Shown: positions 25,199-38,062 of the stretch, in pieces
Numbering within the stretch: position 1 is the first letter of the stretch
Layout: every line of letters starts with the position of its first letter
Assembly: GCA_029961685.1 (NCBI GenBank)
Contig: JARWKL010000005.1
Coordinates: forward strand, 19,620,164 to 19,684,163
Length of the DNA: 64,000 nt
From: Aristolochia californica
Lineage: Eukaryota; Streptophyta; Magnoliopsida; Piperales; Aristolochiaceae
Direction: 5' to 3'
Position numbers and translations under genes: made by a program
The notes under the pieces: model-generated
What the model saw: only the letters and a program-made list of their open reading frames with translations
Database searches by the model: none
What the model was told of the DNA's origin: nothing

Positions 25199-28100
25199 GA
25201 CTCCCAATCCATAAGTCATTTCATACGGTAACATAGCCCGTTACCCATGATATATCACTTTTCAATTATCTATGATCGTTAGGACAACTTTTTGTAAACG
25301 GGCAAAATAATGGCTTGTTTGACTCGGGTAAATATCCCACCGCACGTTCACTTGAGAATTTAATGAGGGTTTGTTATTCTCTTTAAAAGGTTTGGATCCG
25401 TAGGTGATTTGCATCTTTAATATGTTTCAAGAATGCATATCCATTTTTAAAGCATGTGTGATAGAAATATCTTTCTTATAAAATTCCAAGCTGTTAGGGT
25501 TGAACTAGTGGAATTTCCCAAACTTGGACAACAAAACTTTTGTGTTCATTTGTGATGTGTGAAAAAAATTACTTTACTTACATTTCTTATTGTTTTCAAT
25601 TTTTTCCATACATAAACTCTAAAATTTTCATTTTGTAGTGTTCTATTTGCCTTTTTGGATTACGGGATGAGGGGAGAAGGAAAACTCAAAGTTTTGATTT
25701 AAGAAAAAAGGGTACATCTAAATTGGAAATGCAGAATGCACAAATGTAGAGAGAGATAATTCCAATGAGAATCTGTAATTTTTCGGGATTGTAACCTTTT
25801 TTAGTTTTTAATATCAGGTTTTGCAGTCATTGATAAAAGGGGGAGGCAAGGGACTTTTAACTGAGTGTTAACTCCCAATCCATAAGTCATTTCTAGGGTA
25901 ATATAGCCTATTACGCATGATAAATCACTTTACAATCATCTATGATTGTTATGTCAGCTTTTTGTAAATGGGCAAAATAATGGCTTGTTTGACTCGGGTA
26001 AATATCCCACCGCATGTTCACTTAAGAATTTAATGAGCGTTTGTTATTCTCTTTAAAAGGTTTGGATCCGTAGGTGATTTACATCTTTAACATGTTTCAA
26101 GCATGCATATCCATTTTTAAAGCATGTGTGGAAGAAATCTCTTTCTTATAAAATTCCAAGCTATTAGGGTCGAACTAGCGGAATTTCCCAAATTTGGACA
26201 ACAAAACTTTTGTGTTCATTTGATGTGTGTGAATAAATTTTGTTTACTTACACTTGTTATTGTTTTTAAATTTTTCCATACTTGAACTCTAATATTTTCA
26301 TTTTGTTGTGATCTATTTGCCTTTATGGTTTACGAGATGAAGGAAGTGCGAAAACTCAAAGTTTTGATTTAAGAAAAAATAGTTCATCTAAAATGGAAAT
26401 GCACAACGCACTAAAGTAGAGAGATATAATTCCAAAGAGTGTCTGTAATTTTAAGGGATTGTAAGCTGGTTTTAGTTTTTACATATATGGTTTTGCAATC
26501 GTCGGGAAAAGAGGGTGGTGGGGGATTTTTAACTGAGTGTTGACTTCGAATCCATAAGTCATTTCTTAGGGTAATATAGCCCATTACGCATGATATATCA
26601 CTTTAAAATCATCTATGATAGTTAGTTCAGCTTTTTGAAAATGGGCAGAATAACGGCTTGTTTGACTCAGGTAAATATCCAACCGCACGTTCACTTGAGA
26701 ATTTAATGAGCGTTAGTTATTCTCTTTAAAAGGTTTGAATCCATAGGTGATTTGCATCTTTAACGTGTTTCAAGCCTACATATCCATTTTTAAAGCATGT
26801 GTGGAAGTAATCTCTTTCTTATAAAATTCAAAGTTGTTAAGGTTGAACTAGTGGAATTTCCCAAACTTGGAAAAAAAAAAATTTTGTAGTCATTCGTTGT
26901 GTTAAGAAATTTTGTTTACTTACACTTGTTGTTGTTTTTAATTTTTTCCATACATAAACTCTAAAATTTTAGTTTTTTTGTGATCTATTTGCCTTTTTGA
27001 TTTACGGGATGAAGGGAGAGCGAAAACTCAAAGTTTTGATTTAAGAAAAAAGAGTACATCTAAAATGGAAATGCACAATGTACAAATCAGGAAAGAGAAA
27101 ATTCCAAAGAATGTCTGTAATTTTAAGGGATTGTAAGCTGTTTTTAGTTTTTATATATCAGGTTTTGCAATCATAGGGAAAAGGGGGAGGCCGGGGATTT
27201 TTAACTGTGTGTTGACTACCAATCCATAAGTCATTTTTAGGGTAATATAGCCCGTTATGCACGATAAATCACTTTACAATCATCTATGACTGTTAGGTCA
27301 GCTTTTTTGTAAATACCCAACGCACGTTCACTTGAGAATTTAATGAGAGTTTTTTATTCTCTTTAGAAGGTTTTGATCCGTACGTGATTTGCATTTTTAA
27401 CATGCTTCAAGCATGCATATCCTTTTTTAAAGCATGTGTGAAAGAAATCTCTTTCTTATAAAATTCCAAGCTGTTTGGGTTGAACTAGTGGAATTTTCCA
27501 AACTAGGACAACAAAACTTTTTGTGTTCATTTGTGGTGTGTGAATAAATTTTCGTTACTTACACTTGTTAATGTTTTAAAATTTTTCCATACATAAACTC
27601 TTAAATTTTCATTTTCTAGTGATCTATTTACTTTTTTGATTTTTGGGGTGAAGGGAGAGTGAAAACTCAAAGTTCTTAGTTGAGAAAAAAGAGTACATCT
27701 AAAATGGAAATGCACAATGCACAAATGTAGAGAGAGATAATTCAAAAGAGTGTCTATAATTTTTAGGGATTCTAAGCTCTTTTTAGTTTTTATATATCAC
27801 GTTTTGCAATTGTTGGGCAAAGGGGGACGAGGAGATTGTTATCTGAGTGTTGACTCCCAATGCATAAGTCATTTCTTAGGGTAATATAGACCGTTACGCA
27901 TGATAAATCACTTTTCAATCATCTATGAATATCTCAGGTTTTTGTAAATGGGCAAAATAATGGAATGTTTTACTCGGGTAAATATCCCACCGAACGTTCA
28001 CTTGAGAATTTAATGAGCATTTGTTATTTTGTTTAAGAGGTTTGGATCCATAGGTGATTTGCATCATTAATATGTTACAAGAATGAATATCCATTTTTAA

Positions 28101-28476
28101 AGCACTTGTGGAAGAACTCTCTTTCTTATAAAATTCCAAAATTTTTGGGTTGAACGAATCGAATTTCCTAAACTTGGACAACAAAACTTTAGTGTTCATT
28201 TGTGGTGTGTGAATAAATTTTCTTTACTAAAATTTCTTATTGTTTTAAATTTTTTCCACACATAAACTCTAAAATTTTCATTTTGTTCTGATCTATTTGC
28301 CTTTTTCGATTACGGGAAGAAGGGAGAGGGAAAACTCAAAGTTTTGATTTAAGAAAAAAAGGTACATCTAAAATGGAAATGCAGAATGCACAAATGAAGA
28401 GAGAGATAATTCTAAAGAGTATCTGTAATTTTTACGGATTTTAAGCTCTCTTTAGTTTTTATATATGAGGTTTTGT
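25199..28476 (+). repeat. Satellite array, subfamily B, plus orientation, 5 copies
   Basis: Landmarks are at 25456, 26126, 26799, 27436 and 28106. The 637-bp spacing reflects a deletion of about 36 bp near 27310-27318, where gtaaata joins cccaacgcacg and the gggcaaaataatggc block is lost. The monomers near 25.7 and 28.3 kb belong to a variant class with ggtacatc and atgcagaatgcac, also seen at 29.8, 46.6, 51.5, 53.6 and 58.9 kb. Confidence 0.94.
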
Positions 28477-28694
28477 AATCGTCGGGAAAAGGGGGAGGCG
28501 GGGCTTTTTAACTGAGTGTTGACTCCCAATCCATAAGTCATTTCATAGGGTAATATAGCCCGTTACTCATTGTAAATCACTTTACAATCGTCGGGAAAAG
28601 GGGGAGGTAGGGCTTTTTAACTGAGTGTTGACTCCCAATCCATAAGTCATTTCATAGGGTAATATAGCCCGTTACTCATGATAAATCACTTTAC
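28477..28694 (+). repeat. 109-bp direct tandem duplication inside a monomer
   Basis: The segment starting aatcgtcggg at 28477 repeats at 28586 with a period of 109 bp and very few differences (gaggcgggg versus gaggtaggg; actcattgt versus actcatgat). The join falls where the dyad half ttacaatc(atct) meets gcaatc(gtcggg), so a shared caatc explains it. The landmark spacing 28106 to 28887 is 781, equal to 672 plus 109. Confidence 0.93.
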
Positions 28695-30550
28695 AATCAT
28701 CTCTGAAATTTAGGTAAGCTTTTTTTAATTAAGCAAAATAATGGCTTGTTGGACTCGGGTAAATATCCCACCGCACGTTCGCTTGAGAATTTAATAAGCG
28801 TTTGTTATTCTCTTTAAAGGGTTTGGATCCGTAGGTGATTTTCATCTTTAATATGTTTCAAGCATGCATATCCATTTTTAAAGCATGCGTGGAAGAAATT
28901 TTTTTCTTATAAAATTCCAAGTTGTTAAGGTTGAAATAGTGGAATTTCCAAAACTTGGACAACAAAACTTTTGTGTTCATTTGTGGTGTGTGAATAAATA
29001 TTTTTTACATACATTTGAAATTGTTTTAAATATTTTCTATACATAAACTCTAAACTTTTCATTTTTTTGTGATCTATTTGCCTTTTTGGTTTACGGGATG
29101 AAGGGTTAGCGAAAACTCAAAGTTTTGATTTAAGAAAAAAACAGTAAATCTAAAATGGAAAAGAACAATGCATTAATGTAGAGAGTGATAATTCCAAAGA
29201 GTTTCTATAATTTTAAGGGATTGTACGCTCTTTTTGGTTTTTATATATCAGGTTTTGCAATCGTCGGGAAAAGGGGGAGGTGGGGGATTTTTAACTGAGT
29301 GTTGACTCCCAATCCATAAGTCATTTCTTAGGGTAATATAGCCCGTTATGCATGATAAATCACTTTACAATCATCTACGAATATTAAGTCAGGTTTTTAT
29401 AAATGGGCAAAATAATAGCATGTTTTACTTGGGTAAATATCCCACCGCACGTTCACTTGAGAATTTAATGAGCGTTTGTTATTTTCTTTAAGAGATTTGG
29501 ATCCGTAGGTGATTTCCATCTTTAATATGTTTCAAGAATCCATATCCATTTTTAAAGCATGTGTGGAAGAACTCTCTTTCTTATAAAATTCCAAGCTGTT
29601 TCGGTGGAACTAATGGAAGTTCCCAAACTTGGACAACAAAACTTTAATGTGCGTTTGTGGTGTGTAAATAAATTTTCTTTACTTACATTTTTTATTGTTT
29701 TAAATTTTTTCCATACATAAACTCTAAAATTTTCATTATGTTCTGATCTATTTGCCTTTGTAGATTACGGGAAGAAGGGAGAGCAAAAACTCAAAGTTTT
29801 GATTTAAGAAAAAAAGGTACATCTAAAATGGAAATGCAGAATGCACAAATGTAGAGAGAGATAATTCCAAAGAGTGTCTGTAATTTTTATGGATTTAAAG
29901 CTCTTTCTAGTTTTTATATATGAGGTTTGGCAACCGTCAGGAAAAGGGGGAGGTTGGGCTTTTTAACTGAGTGTTGACACCCAATCCATAAGTCATTTCT
30001 TAGGGTAATTTAGCCCGTTACGCTTGATAAATCACTTTACAATCATCTCTGATTGTTAGATCAGCTTTTTTTAATTGGGCAAAAAAATGGCTTGTTGGAC
30101 TCGGGTAAATATCCCACCGCACGTTCACTTGAGAATTTAATGAGCGTTTGTTATTCTCTTTAAAAGGTTTGGATCGGTAGGTGATTTGCATCTTTAACAT
30201 GTTTCAAACATGCATATCCATTTTTAAAGCATGTGTGGAAGAAATTTTTTTCTTATAAAATTCCAACTTGTCGAGGTTTAAATAGTGAAATTTCCCAAAC
30301 TCGGACTACAAAACTTGTGTGTTCATTTATGGTGTGTGAATAAATTTTCTTTACTTACATTTTAAATTGTTTTAAATTTTTTCCATACATAAAGTCTAAA
30401 ATTTTCATTTTGTTGTGATCTATTTGCCTTTTTTTTTTTTTTACGGCATGAAGGCAGAGCGAAAACTCAAAGTTTTGATTTAAGAAAAATGAGTACTGCT
30501 AAAATGGAAATGAACAATGCTAAAATGTAGAGAGAGATAATTCCAAAGTG
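28650..30550 (+). repeat. Multi-monomer block with a second copy at 52.40-54.29 kb
   Basis: Four markers keep an offset of 23,744 or 23,745 bp: landmarks 28887/52631, 29561/53306 and 30233/53977, and T-tracts 30429/54173. Private variants agree in order: taatt(g/a)ggcaaaa with cttgttggactcggg, agaaatttttttc followed by gttgttaagg, gaactctctttc, a long T run before acggcatg/acagaatg, and aatgctaaaatg or close. The two blocks therefore descend from one ancestral run of about three monomers. Confidence 0.82.
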
Positions 30551-33500
30551 TGTCTGTAATTTTTAGGGATTGTAAGCTCTTTTTAGTTTTTTTATATAAG
30601 GTTTTTCAATGGTCAGGAAATGGGGGAGGCGGGGGATTTTTAAATGAGTGTTGACTCCCAATACATAAGTCATTTCTTAGGGTAATATAGCCCGTTACGC
30701 ATGATTAATCACTTTAAAATCATCTATGATTATTAGGTCAGCTTTTTGTAAAAGGGCAAAATAATGGCTTGTTTGACTCGAGTAAATATCCTACCGCACG
30801 TTCACTTGCGAATTTAAAGAGCGTTTTTTATTCTCTTTAAAAGGTTTGGATCCGTAGGTGATTTGCATCTTTAACATGTTCAAGCATGCATATCCTTTTT
30901 TAAAGAATGTGTGCAAGAAATCTCTTTCTTATAAAATTCCAAGCTGTTTCGGTTGAACAAGTGGAATTTCCCAAACTTGAACAACAAAACTTTTGTGTTC
31001 AATTGTTGTGTGTGAATAAATTTTCTTTACTTACATTTTTTATGGTTTAATATTTTTTCCATACATAAATTCTGAAATTTTCATTTTGTTGTGATCTGTT
31101 TGCCTTTTCAGTTTACGGGATGAAGGGAGAACGAAAACTCAAAGTTTATATTTAAGAAAAAAGAGTACATCTAAAATGGAAATGGACAATGCACAAATGT
31201 AGAGAGAGATAATTCCAAAGAGTGTCTGTAATTTTTAGGAATTGTAACCTCTTTTTAGTTTTTATATATATAGTTTTGCAATCGACAAGAAATGGGCGAG
31301 GCAGGGGATTTTTAACTCAGTGTTGACTCCCATTCCATAAGTCATTTCTTAGGGTAATATAGACTGTTACGCATGATAAATCACTTTACAATCATCTATG
31401 ATTGTTAGGTCAGCTTTTTGTTAATGGGCAAAATAATGGCTTGTTTGACTTAGGTAAATATCCCACCGCACTTTCACTTGAGAATTTAATGAGCGTTTGT
31501 TGGTCTCTTTAAAAGGTTTTGATCCATAGGTGATTTGCATCTTTAACATGATTCAAGTGTGCATATCCATTTTCAAAGCAAGTGTGGAAGAAATCTCTTT
31601 CTTATAAAATTCCAAGCTGTTAGGGTTGAACTACTGAAATTTCCTAAACTTGGACAACAAAACTTTTGTTTTCATTTGTGGTGTGTCAATAAATTACACT
31701 TGTTATTGGTTTAAATTTTTTCCATACATAAAATCTCAAAATTTCATTTTGTTTTGTTCTATTTACCTTTTTGGTTTAGAGGATGAAGGGAGAGCGAAAA
31801 CTCAAAGTTCTGATTTTAGAAATAAGAGTAGATTTAAAATGGAAATGCACAACGCAAAAATGTAGAGAGAAATAATTCCAAAGAGTGTCTATAGTTTTTA
31901 GGGATTGTAAGCTCTTTTTCATTTTTATATATCAGGTTTTGGAATCATCGGGAAAAGGGGGAGGTAGGGGATTTTTAACTGAGTGTTGACTCACAATACT
32001 TAAGTCATTTGTTAGGGTAATATAGCCCATTACACATGATAAATCACTTTACAATAATCTATGATTGTTAGGTCAGCTTTTTGTAAATGGGCAAAATAAT
32101 GGCTTGTTTTGACTCGGGTAAATATCCAACCGCACGTTCACTGTTGAATTTAATGAGCATTTATTATTCTCTTTAAAAGGTTTGGATCCATAGGTGATTT
32201 GCATCTTTAGCATGTTTCAAGCATGCATATCCATTTTTATAGCTTGTGTGGAAGAAATCTCTTTCTTATAAACTTCCAAGGTTTTATGGTTGAACTAGTG
32301 GAATTTCACAAACTTGGACAACAAAACTTTTGTATTCATTTGAGGTGTGTGAATAAATTTTCTTTACTTACATTTGCTATTGTTTCAAAAATTTTCCATA
32401 CATAAACTCTAAAATTTTCATTTTTTTGTGATCTATTTGCCTTTTTGGTTTGCGAGATGAAGGGAGAGCAAAAACACAAAGTTTTAATTTACTAAAAAAT
32501 ATTACATCTAAAATGGAAATGCACAATGCACAAATGTAGAGAGAGATAATTCCTAAGAGTGTCTGTAATTTTTAGGGAATGTAAACACTTTTTAGTTTTT
32601 ATATATCAGGTTTTGCAATCGCCGGGAAAAGGGCGAGGCGGGGGATTTTTAACTGAGTGTTTACTCCCAATCCATAAGTCATTTTTGGGGGTAATATAGC
32701 CCATTATGCATGATAAATGACTTTACAATCATCTATGATTGTTAGGTCAGCTTTTTTTAATGGGCAAAATAATGGCTTGTTTGACTACATTAAAGATCAC
32801 ACCGCACATTTACTTGAGAATTTACTGAGTGTTTGTTATTCTGTTTAAAAGGTTTGGATCCATAGGTGATTTGCATCTTTAACATGTTTCAAGCATGCAT
32901 ATCCATTTTTAAAGCATGTGTGGAAGAAATCTCTTTCTTATAAAATTCCAAGCTTTAACAGGTTGAACTAGTCGAATTTCCCAAACTTGGACAGCAAAAC
33001 TTTTGTGTTCATTTGTGGTGTAAGAATAAGTTTTCTTTACTTACATTTGTTATTGTTTTGAATTTTTTCCATACATAAACTCTAAAATTTTCATTTTGTT
33101 TTGATTTATTTGCCCTTATGGTTTATGGGATGAAGGGAGAGAGGAAACTCAAAGTTTTGATTTAAGAAAAAAGGGTACATCAAAATTGGAAATGCACATT
33201 CCAAAAATGTATAGAGAGATAATTCCAAAGAGTGTCTGTAATTTTTAGGGATTGTCATCTCTCTTTATTTTTTATATATCAGGTTTTGCAATCGTCGGGA
33301 AAAGGGGGGTGGCGGGGGATTTTTAACTGAGTGTTGACTCCCAATCCATAAAGCATTTCTTAGGGTAATATAGCCGGTTACGCATGATAGATCACTTTAC
33401 AATCATCTATGATCATTAGGTCAGCTTTTTGTAAACAGGCAAAATAATGGCTTGTTTGAGTCAGGTAAATATCCCACCGCACGTTCACTTGAGATTTAAT

Positions 33501-35943
33501 AAGTGTTTGTTATTCTCTTTAAAAGGATTGGATCCATAGGTGATTTGCATCTTTAAAATGCATATCCATTGTCAAAGCATGTGTGGAAGAAATCTCTTTC
33601 TGATAAAATTCTATGCTTTAACAGGTTGAACTAGTGGAATTTCTGAAACTTGGTTAACAAAACTTTTGTGTTTATTTGTGGAGTGTGAATAAATTTTATT
33701 TCTTTACACTTTTTATTACTTTAAATTTTTTCATACAAAAACTCTAAAATTTTCATTTTGTTGTGATCTATTTGCCTCTTAGGTTTACGGGGTGAAGGGA
33801 GAGTGAAAAACTCAAAGTTTTGATTTAAGAAAAAAGAGTACATCTAAAATGGAAATGCACAATGCACAAATGTAGAGAGATATAATTCCAAAGAGTGTCT
33901 GTAATTTTTACGGATTGTAACTCTTTTTAGTTTTTATATATCAGGCTTTGCAATCATTGGGAAAAGGGGGAGGTGGGGGATTTTTAACTGATTGTTGTCT
34001 CCCAATCTATAAGTCATTTCTTAGGGTAATATAACCCGTTACACATGATAAATCACTTTATAATCATCTATGATTGTTAGGTCAGCTTTTTGTAAATGGG
34101 CAAAATAATGGCTTGTTTGACTTGGGTAAAATCCCACCGCACGTTCAGTTGAGAATTTAATGAGCGTTTGTTATTCTCTTCAAAAGGTTTGGATCCATAG
34201 GTGATTTTTATCTTTAACATATTTCAAGCATGCATATCCATTTTTAAAGCATGTGTGGAAGAAATCTCTTTTTGATAAAATTCCATGCTTTAACGGGTTG
34301 AAAGAGTGGAATTTCCCAAACTTGGATAATAAAACTTTTGTGTTCATTTGTGGAGTGTGAATAAATTTTCTTTACTTAAAATTTTTATTGCTTTAATTTT
34401 TTCCATACAAAAACTCTAAAATATTTATTTTGTTGTGATCTATTTGCCTTTTTGGTTTATGGGGTGAAGGGAGAGCAAAAACTCAAAGTTTTGATTTAGG
34501 AAAAAAGAGTACATCTAAAATGGAAATTCACAATGCACAAATGTAGAGAGAGATAATTCCAAAGAGTGTATGTAATTTTTAGGGATTGTAAGCTCTTTTT
34601 AGTTTTTATATATGAGGTTTTGCAATCGTCAAGAAAAGGGGGAGGCGGGGGATTTTTAACTGAGTGTTGTCTCCCAATCCATAAGTCATTTCTTAGGTAA
34701 TATAACCCGTTACGCATGATAAATCACTTTACAATCATCTATGATTGTTAGGTCAGCTTTTTGTAAATGGGAAAAATAATGGCTTGTTTGACTCGGGTAA
34801 ATATCCCACCGCACGTTCACTTGAGAATTTAATGAGCGTTTTTTATTCTCTTCAAAAGGTTTGGATCCATAGGTGATTTGCATCTTTAACATGATTCAAG
34901 CATGCATATCCATTTTTAACGCATGTGTGGATGAAATCTCTTTGTTATAAAATTCCAAGCGGTTAGGGTTGAACAAGTGGAATTTACCAAACTTGGATAA
35001 CAAAATGTTTGTGTTCATTTGTGGAGTGTGAATAAATTTTCTTTACTTACACTTTTATTTCTTTAAATTTTTCCATACAAAAACTCTAAAATTTTCAATA
35101 GTTGTGATCTATTTGCCTTTTTGGTTTACAGGGTGAAGGGTGAGCGAAAACTCAAAGTTTTTATTTAAGAAAAAAGATTACATCTAAAATGGAAATGCAT
35201 AGTGCACAAATTTAGAGAGAGATAAATCCAAAAAGTGTCTATAATTTTTATGGATTGTAAGCTCTTTTTAGTTTTTAATATCATGTTTTACAATCGTCGG
35301 GAAAAGGGCGAGGCGGGGGATTTTTAATTGAGTGTTGACTCCCATTCCATAAGTCATTTCTTAGGTTAATATAGACCGTTACGCATGATAAATCACTATA
35401 CAAATATCTATGATTGTTAGGTCAGCTTTTTGTTAATGGGCAAAATAATGACTTGTTTGACTTGGGTAAATATCCCACCACACAGTCACTTGAGAATTTA
35501 ATGACCGTTTGTTGTTCTCTTTAAAAGGTTTTGATCGGTAGGTGATTTGCATCTTTAAAATGATTCAAGTGTGCATATCCATTTTCAAAGCACATGTGGA
35601 AGAAAACACTTTCTTATAAAATTCCAAGCTGTTAGGGTTGAACTAGTGGAATTTCCCAAACTTGGATAACAAAACTTTTGTGTTCATTTGTGGTGTGTGA
35701 ATAAATTTTCTCCTCTTACACTTGTTATTGTTTTAAATTTTTTCCATACATAAATTCTAAAATTTTCATTTTGTTGTGATCTATTTACCTTTTTAGTTTA
35801 CAAGATGAAGAGAGAGTGAAAACTCAAAGTTTTGATTTAAGAAAAAAGAGTAGATTTAAAATGGAAATGCACAACGCAAAAATGTAGAGAGAAATATTTC
35901 CAAAGAGTGTCTATAGTTTTTAGGGATTGTAAGCTCTTTTTAG
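28695..35943 (+). repeat. Satellite array, subfamily B, plus orientation, 11 copies
   Basis: Landmarks are at 28887, 29561, 30233, 30909, 31582, 32246, 32918, 33581, 34253, 34925 and 35596, with spacings of 663-676. The last monomer is interrupted after gctctttttag by the retroelement. 31.29-31.92 kb and 35.31-35.94 kb share private variants (catccattttcaaagca, ttcaagtgtgc, tagatttaaaatgg, cacaacgcaaaaatg) at an offset of 4012-4014 bp, six monomers. T14 at 30429-30442 is a local homopolymer expansion. Confidence 0.94.
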
Positions 35944-36564
35944 GGATGAGGAAGATGTTCCCCGATTTCCATAAAACATCGCCGATGGAGCATCAATAGG
36001 AGAAGGAGGGGATGGATCCGGTATCCTAAGTAATGTAGCACTAATATCATCGAAGGATAGAAGAGCAGAAGAACTTAGAAGTTGAGTTTTGGCCACCTCA
36101 AGGTATGGTTTAATATTCGAGAAGCAAATGGCTGCTGCCAAAGCTTCTCTTTGTCATTCTTGAACTGCAATATTAGTGGAATATGGCTGAGCTAGTTTCC
36201 ATTCTTGAAGAAGACCGCGAAACCGTGCCAAAAATTCGTGAATATTATCTCCATGTTTCGTATGTAGCATGTTTTGTAAGACATCATATATTTTTTGTAA
36301 TGAAGCAGTGCTTGAGTAAAGCTTGGCACAAGTGTCCCATATGTTCTCTGCGGTTTCCAAGTGGACCACATTGTTGGCCACCTGCTCTTCCATGCTATTA
36401 ATGAGCTAACTTATCACCATGTTATCATCCTTAACCCACTTGTGGTAGGACACATCTTCTTCATCAATCAGAGGAGGAAAGTTAACAATGTGGCTCAAGA
36501 GGTCACGAGTAATACGAACCCTCCGAACCGATTATGACCAGCTCATGTAATTGGAGAGACCTCT
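35944..36564 (-). pseudogene. gag: Copia-type gag (capsid) relic, broken and truncated
   Basis: Read on the minus strand, one frame continues from about 36564 to the left junction. It shows the order expected of plant copia Gag: an NYMSW motif near 36540, PPLIDEEDVSYHKW and DDNMV around 36420-36470, then MEEQVANN, WDTCAKLYSS, and FLARFRGLLQEW near 36200. The frame has in-frame stops at 36565-36567, 36532-36534, 36406-36408 and 36154-36156. The 36406 stop stands where the family usually has a tryptophan. The zinc-knuckle (CCHC) end is missing, because the frame runs into satellite at 35943. In life Gag forms the virus-like particle packaging the element RNA. Assignment rests on remembered family motifs; the clade was not determined. 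Confidence 0.82.
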
Positions 36565-36567
36565 CTA

Positions 36568-37514
36568 AGGAGAATTTTAGTAATACGGAGTATATCACTC
36601 TTATTACTATTGTATCCAATCTCCATGATGAGGCAAGTAAAATATGAAGGTCAAGGGAAAAGGCCTTCTTCAAAGAACAATTACTCTATGTAGTTTGAAG
36701 AACCCATAGACCAAATCAATCACCAACAAAAGAGAACAAGAACCAATTTCTTTCACAAGGGCAAGCACCAAATTATTAACAAATTTGTGCCTTTAGAAAG
36801 TGATAATAACATCCAGCAATCACTCAACTTCTCTTGTATTCATAAGAACAAAGAGAAGAAAGTAGACGCAACCGATTAGGCCTTAATCCAAACTCCAACA
36901 CAAACGAGCAATAGAAAAAAATTTAGAGAAGATTTAACGATAAACCAAGACACTTGGAAGAGATTTATCTTCAGCTCATGGGAGACTCCAACGTAAGAAA
37001 TAATTCAATTGTTGAAGTAAAAAAAAAACGGAACTACAAAGGGTAAATGGTTGGTAGCATTTCATCAAACATATAATGGGCATCCAACAACATAACACAA
37101 ACCCATGAGCAACCTAAAGTAGGAGAAGATACAACAACATGTGCTAGAATTCTACCTCAAATGAGATGGATCCAAATTACATAAAGGTAATTGAATTTCA
37201 CCCATCAATCTTAATAAGATGAAAACAGCAAATGGTCATGATCACTCTTGTAATTGATTTACAAGGTGTCAAGATTATAACATCAATTTAGTCATAGAAA
37301 TAAATCTTTACAACATATAAAGATTTATCTTTATTTGATGTGACTCAAAATTCAAGAAGTAAAGAAAAACAGTAAAAAGGAGTATGTAAATAAGAAAAGG
37401 AAACAAAAAAGCGTAAATAAGAAGATGATGAACTTATCTCTTTATGACTGAACTCCTTTTACAACTTCTTGAACAGATTTCATAATAACTCCATGAAGAG
37501 ATCCTAAACTCCTT
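36568..37514. other. Unassigned AT-rich interior of the retroelement
   Basis: No open frame of note and no recognisable domain on either strand. It is not satellite. One patch (36865-36895: gacgcaacc, 7 bases, then ccttaatccaaactc) matches the 3' LTR at 39850-39881 in the same orientation with a one-base spacing difference. It may therefore include a diverged LTR or leader fragment. It could equally be 5' leader of the minus-strand gag copy, or unrelated filler captured during rearrangement. Nothing else could be identified. Confidence 0.45.
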
Positions 37515-37516
37515 GC

Positions 37517-38062
37517 TCTGTGTTATTTAATGGTGAAGATCCTTTTTCTGTTCCTTTGAAAGTGTTTGGATGTACGTGTTTTCTTCATGTTACATCTCCA
37601 CATAAAAATAAACTTGATCCTCGGTCTATGAAGTGCATTTTGTTGGGATACTCTCGCACCCAAAAAGGTTATGTCTGTTACAATCCTACCCTTCGGAGGA
37701 TGTTTATCTCTAGGGATGTGACTTTCTTTGATGACACTCCCTTCTACTCCTCCCATGATGCTCCTCCAGGATGGACTTGTCCTTCTACTACTCCTTGTCT
37801 GCTTGTGCCGTTCAATCTTGAAGTTGATCCATCCCCTGATGCACCGGCCGTACCTGCACCTATGGAGTTGTCGGATCCACCCGAGGTAAGTCCTTCTCCT
37901 CCTATGTATGGGCCTGAATTTGATACTCGGCCTATTGCTTTAAGAAAAAAACGTCGCTCCTGTACTACTTTGCATCCTATCTCAAATTTTATGTCTCACC
38001 ATCGCTTGTCTTCCGAGTGTTTTTAGTTTCTTCCGTTCCTTTCTTCTAGTTCCGTTCCGTAG
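37517..38062 (+). pseudogene. pol: Copia integrase C-terminal region and linker, relic
   Basis: The frame beginning near 37520 carries the conserved copia segment after the integrase core: FGCTCF (residues 16-21 of the open stretch), then KLDPRS, KCILLGYS, KGYVCYNP and FISRDVTFFD. A proline-rich linker follows before the reverse transcriptase. The integrase catalytic core and zinc finger that should precede it are absent, so the relic starts abruptly at about 37515. In-frame stops at 38024-38026 and 38060-38062 interrupt the linker. In an intact element this part belongs to the Gag-Pol polyprotein and helps insert the cDNA. The frame is the same as that of the RT relic downstream, so the two were one reading frame. 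Confidence 0.85.

Noticed and set aside
35930..35950. Normal 5-bp target-site duplication around the retroelement
   Set aside because: The five bases after the 3' LTR (gtatt) are not next to the left end of the insertion, and the left end does not start with TG. Only a single g could be shared.
36183..36401. Plus-strand open frame of 72 codons opposite the gag relic
   Set aside because: It is antisense to the gag frame, which shows family motifs; this frame shows none.
37523..37756. Minus-strand open frame of 77 codons opposite the integrase relic
   Set aside because: It lies antisense to a clearly recognisable copia pol segment and has no motif of its own.
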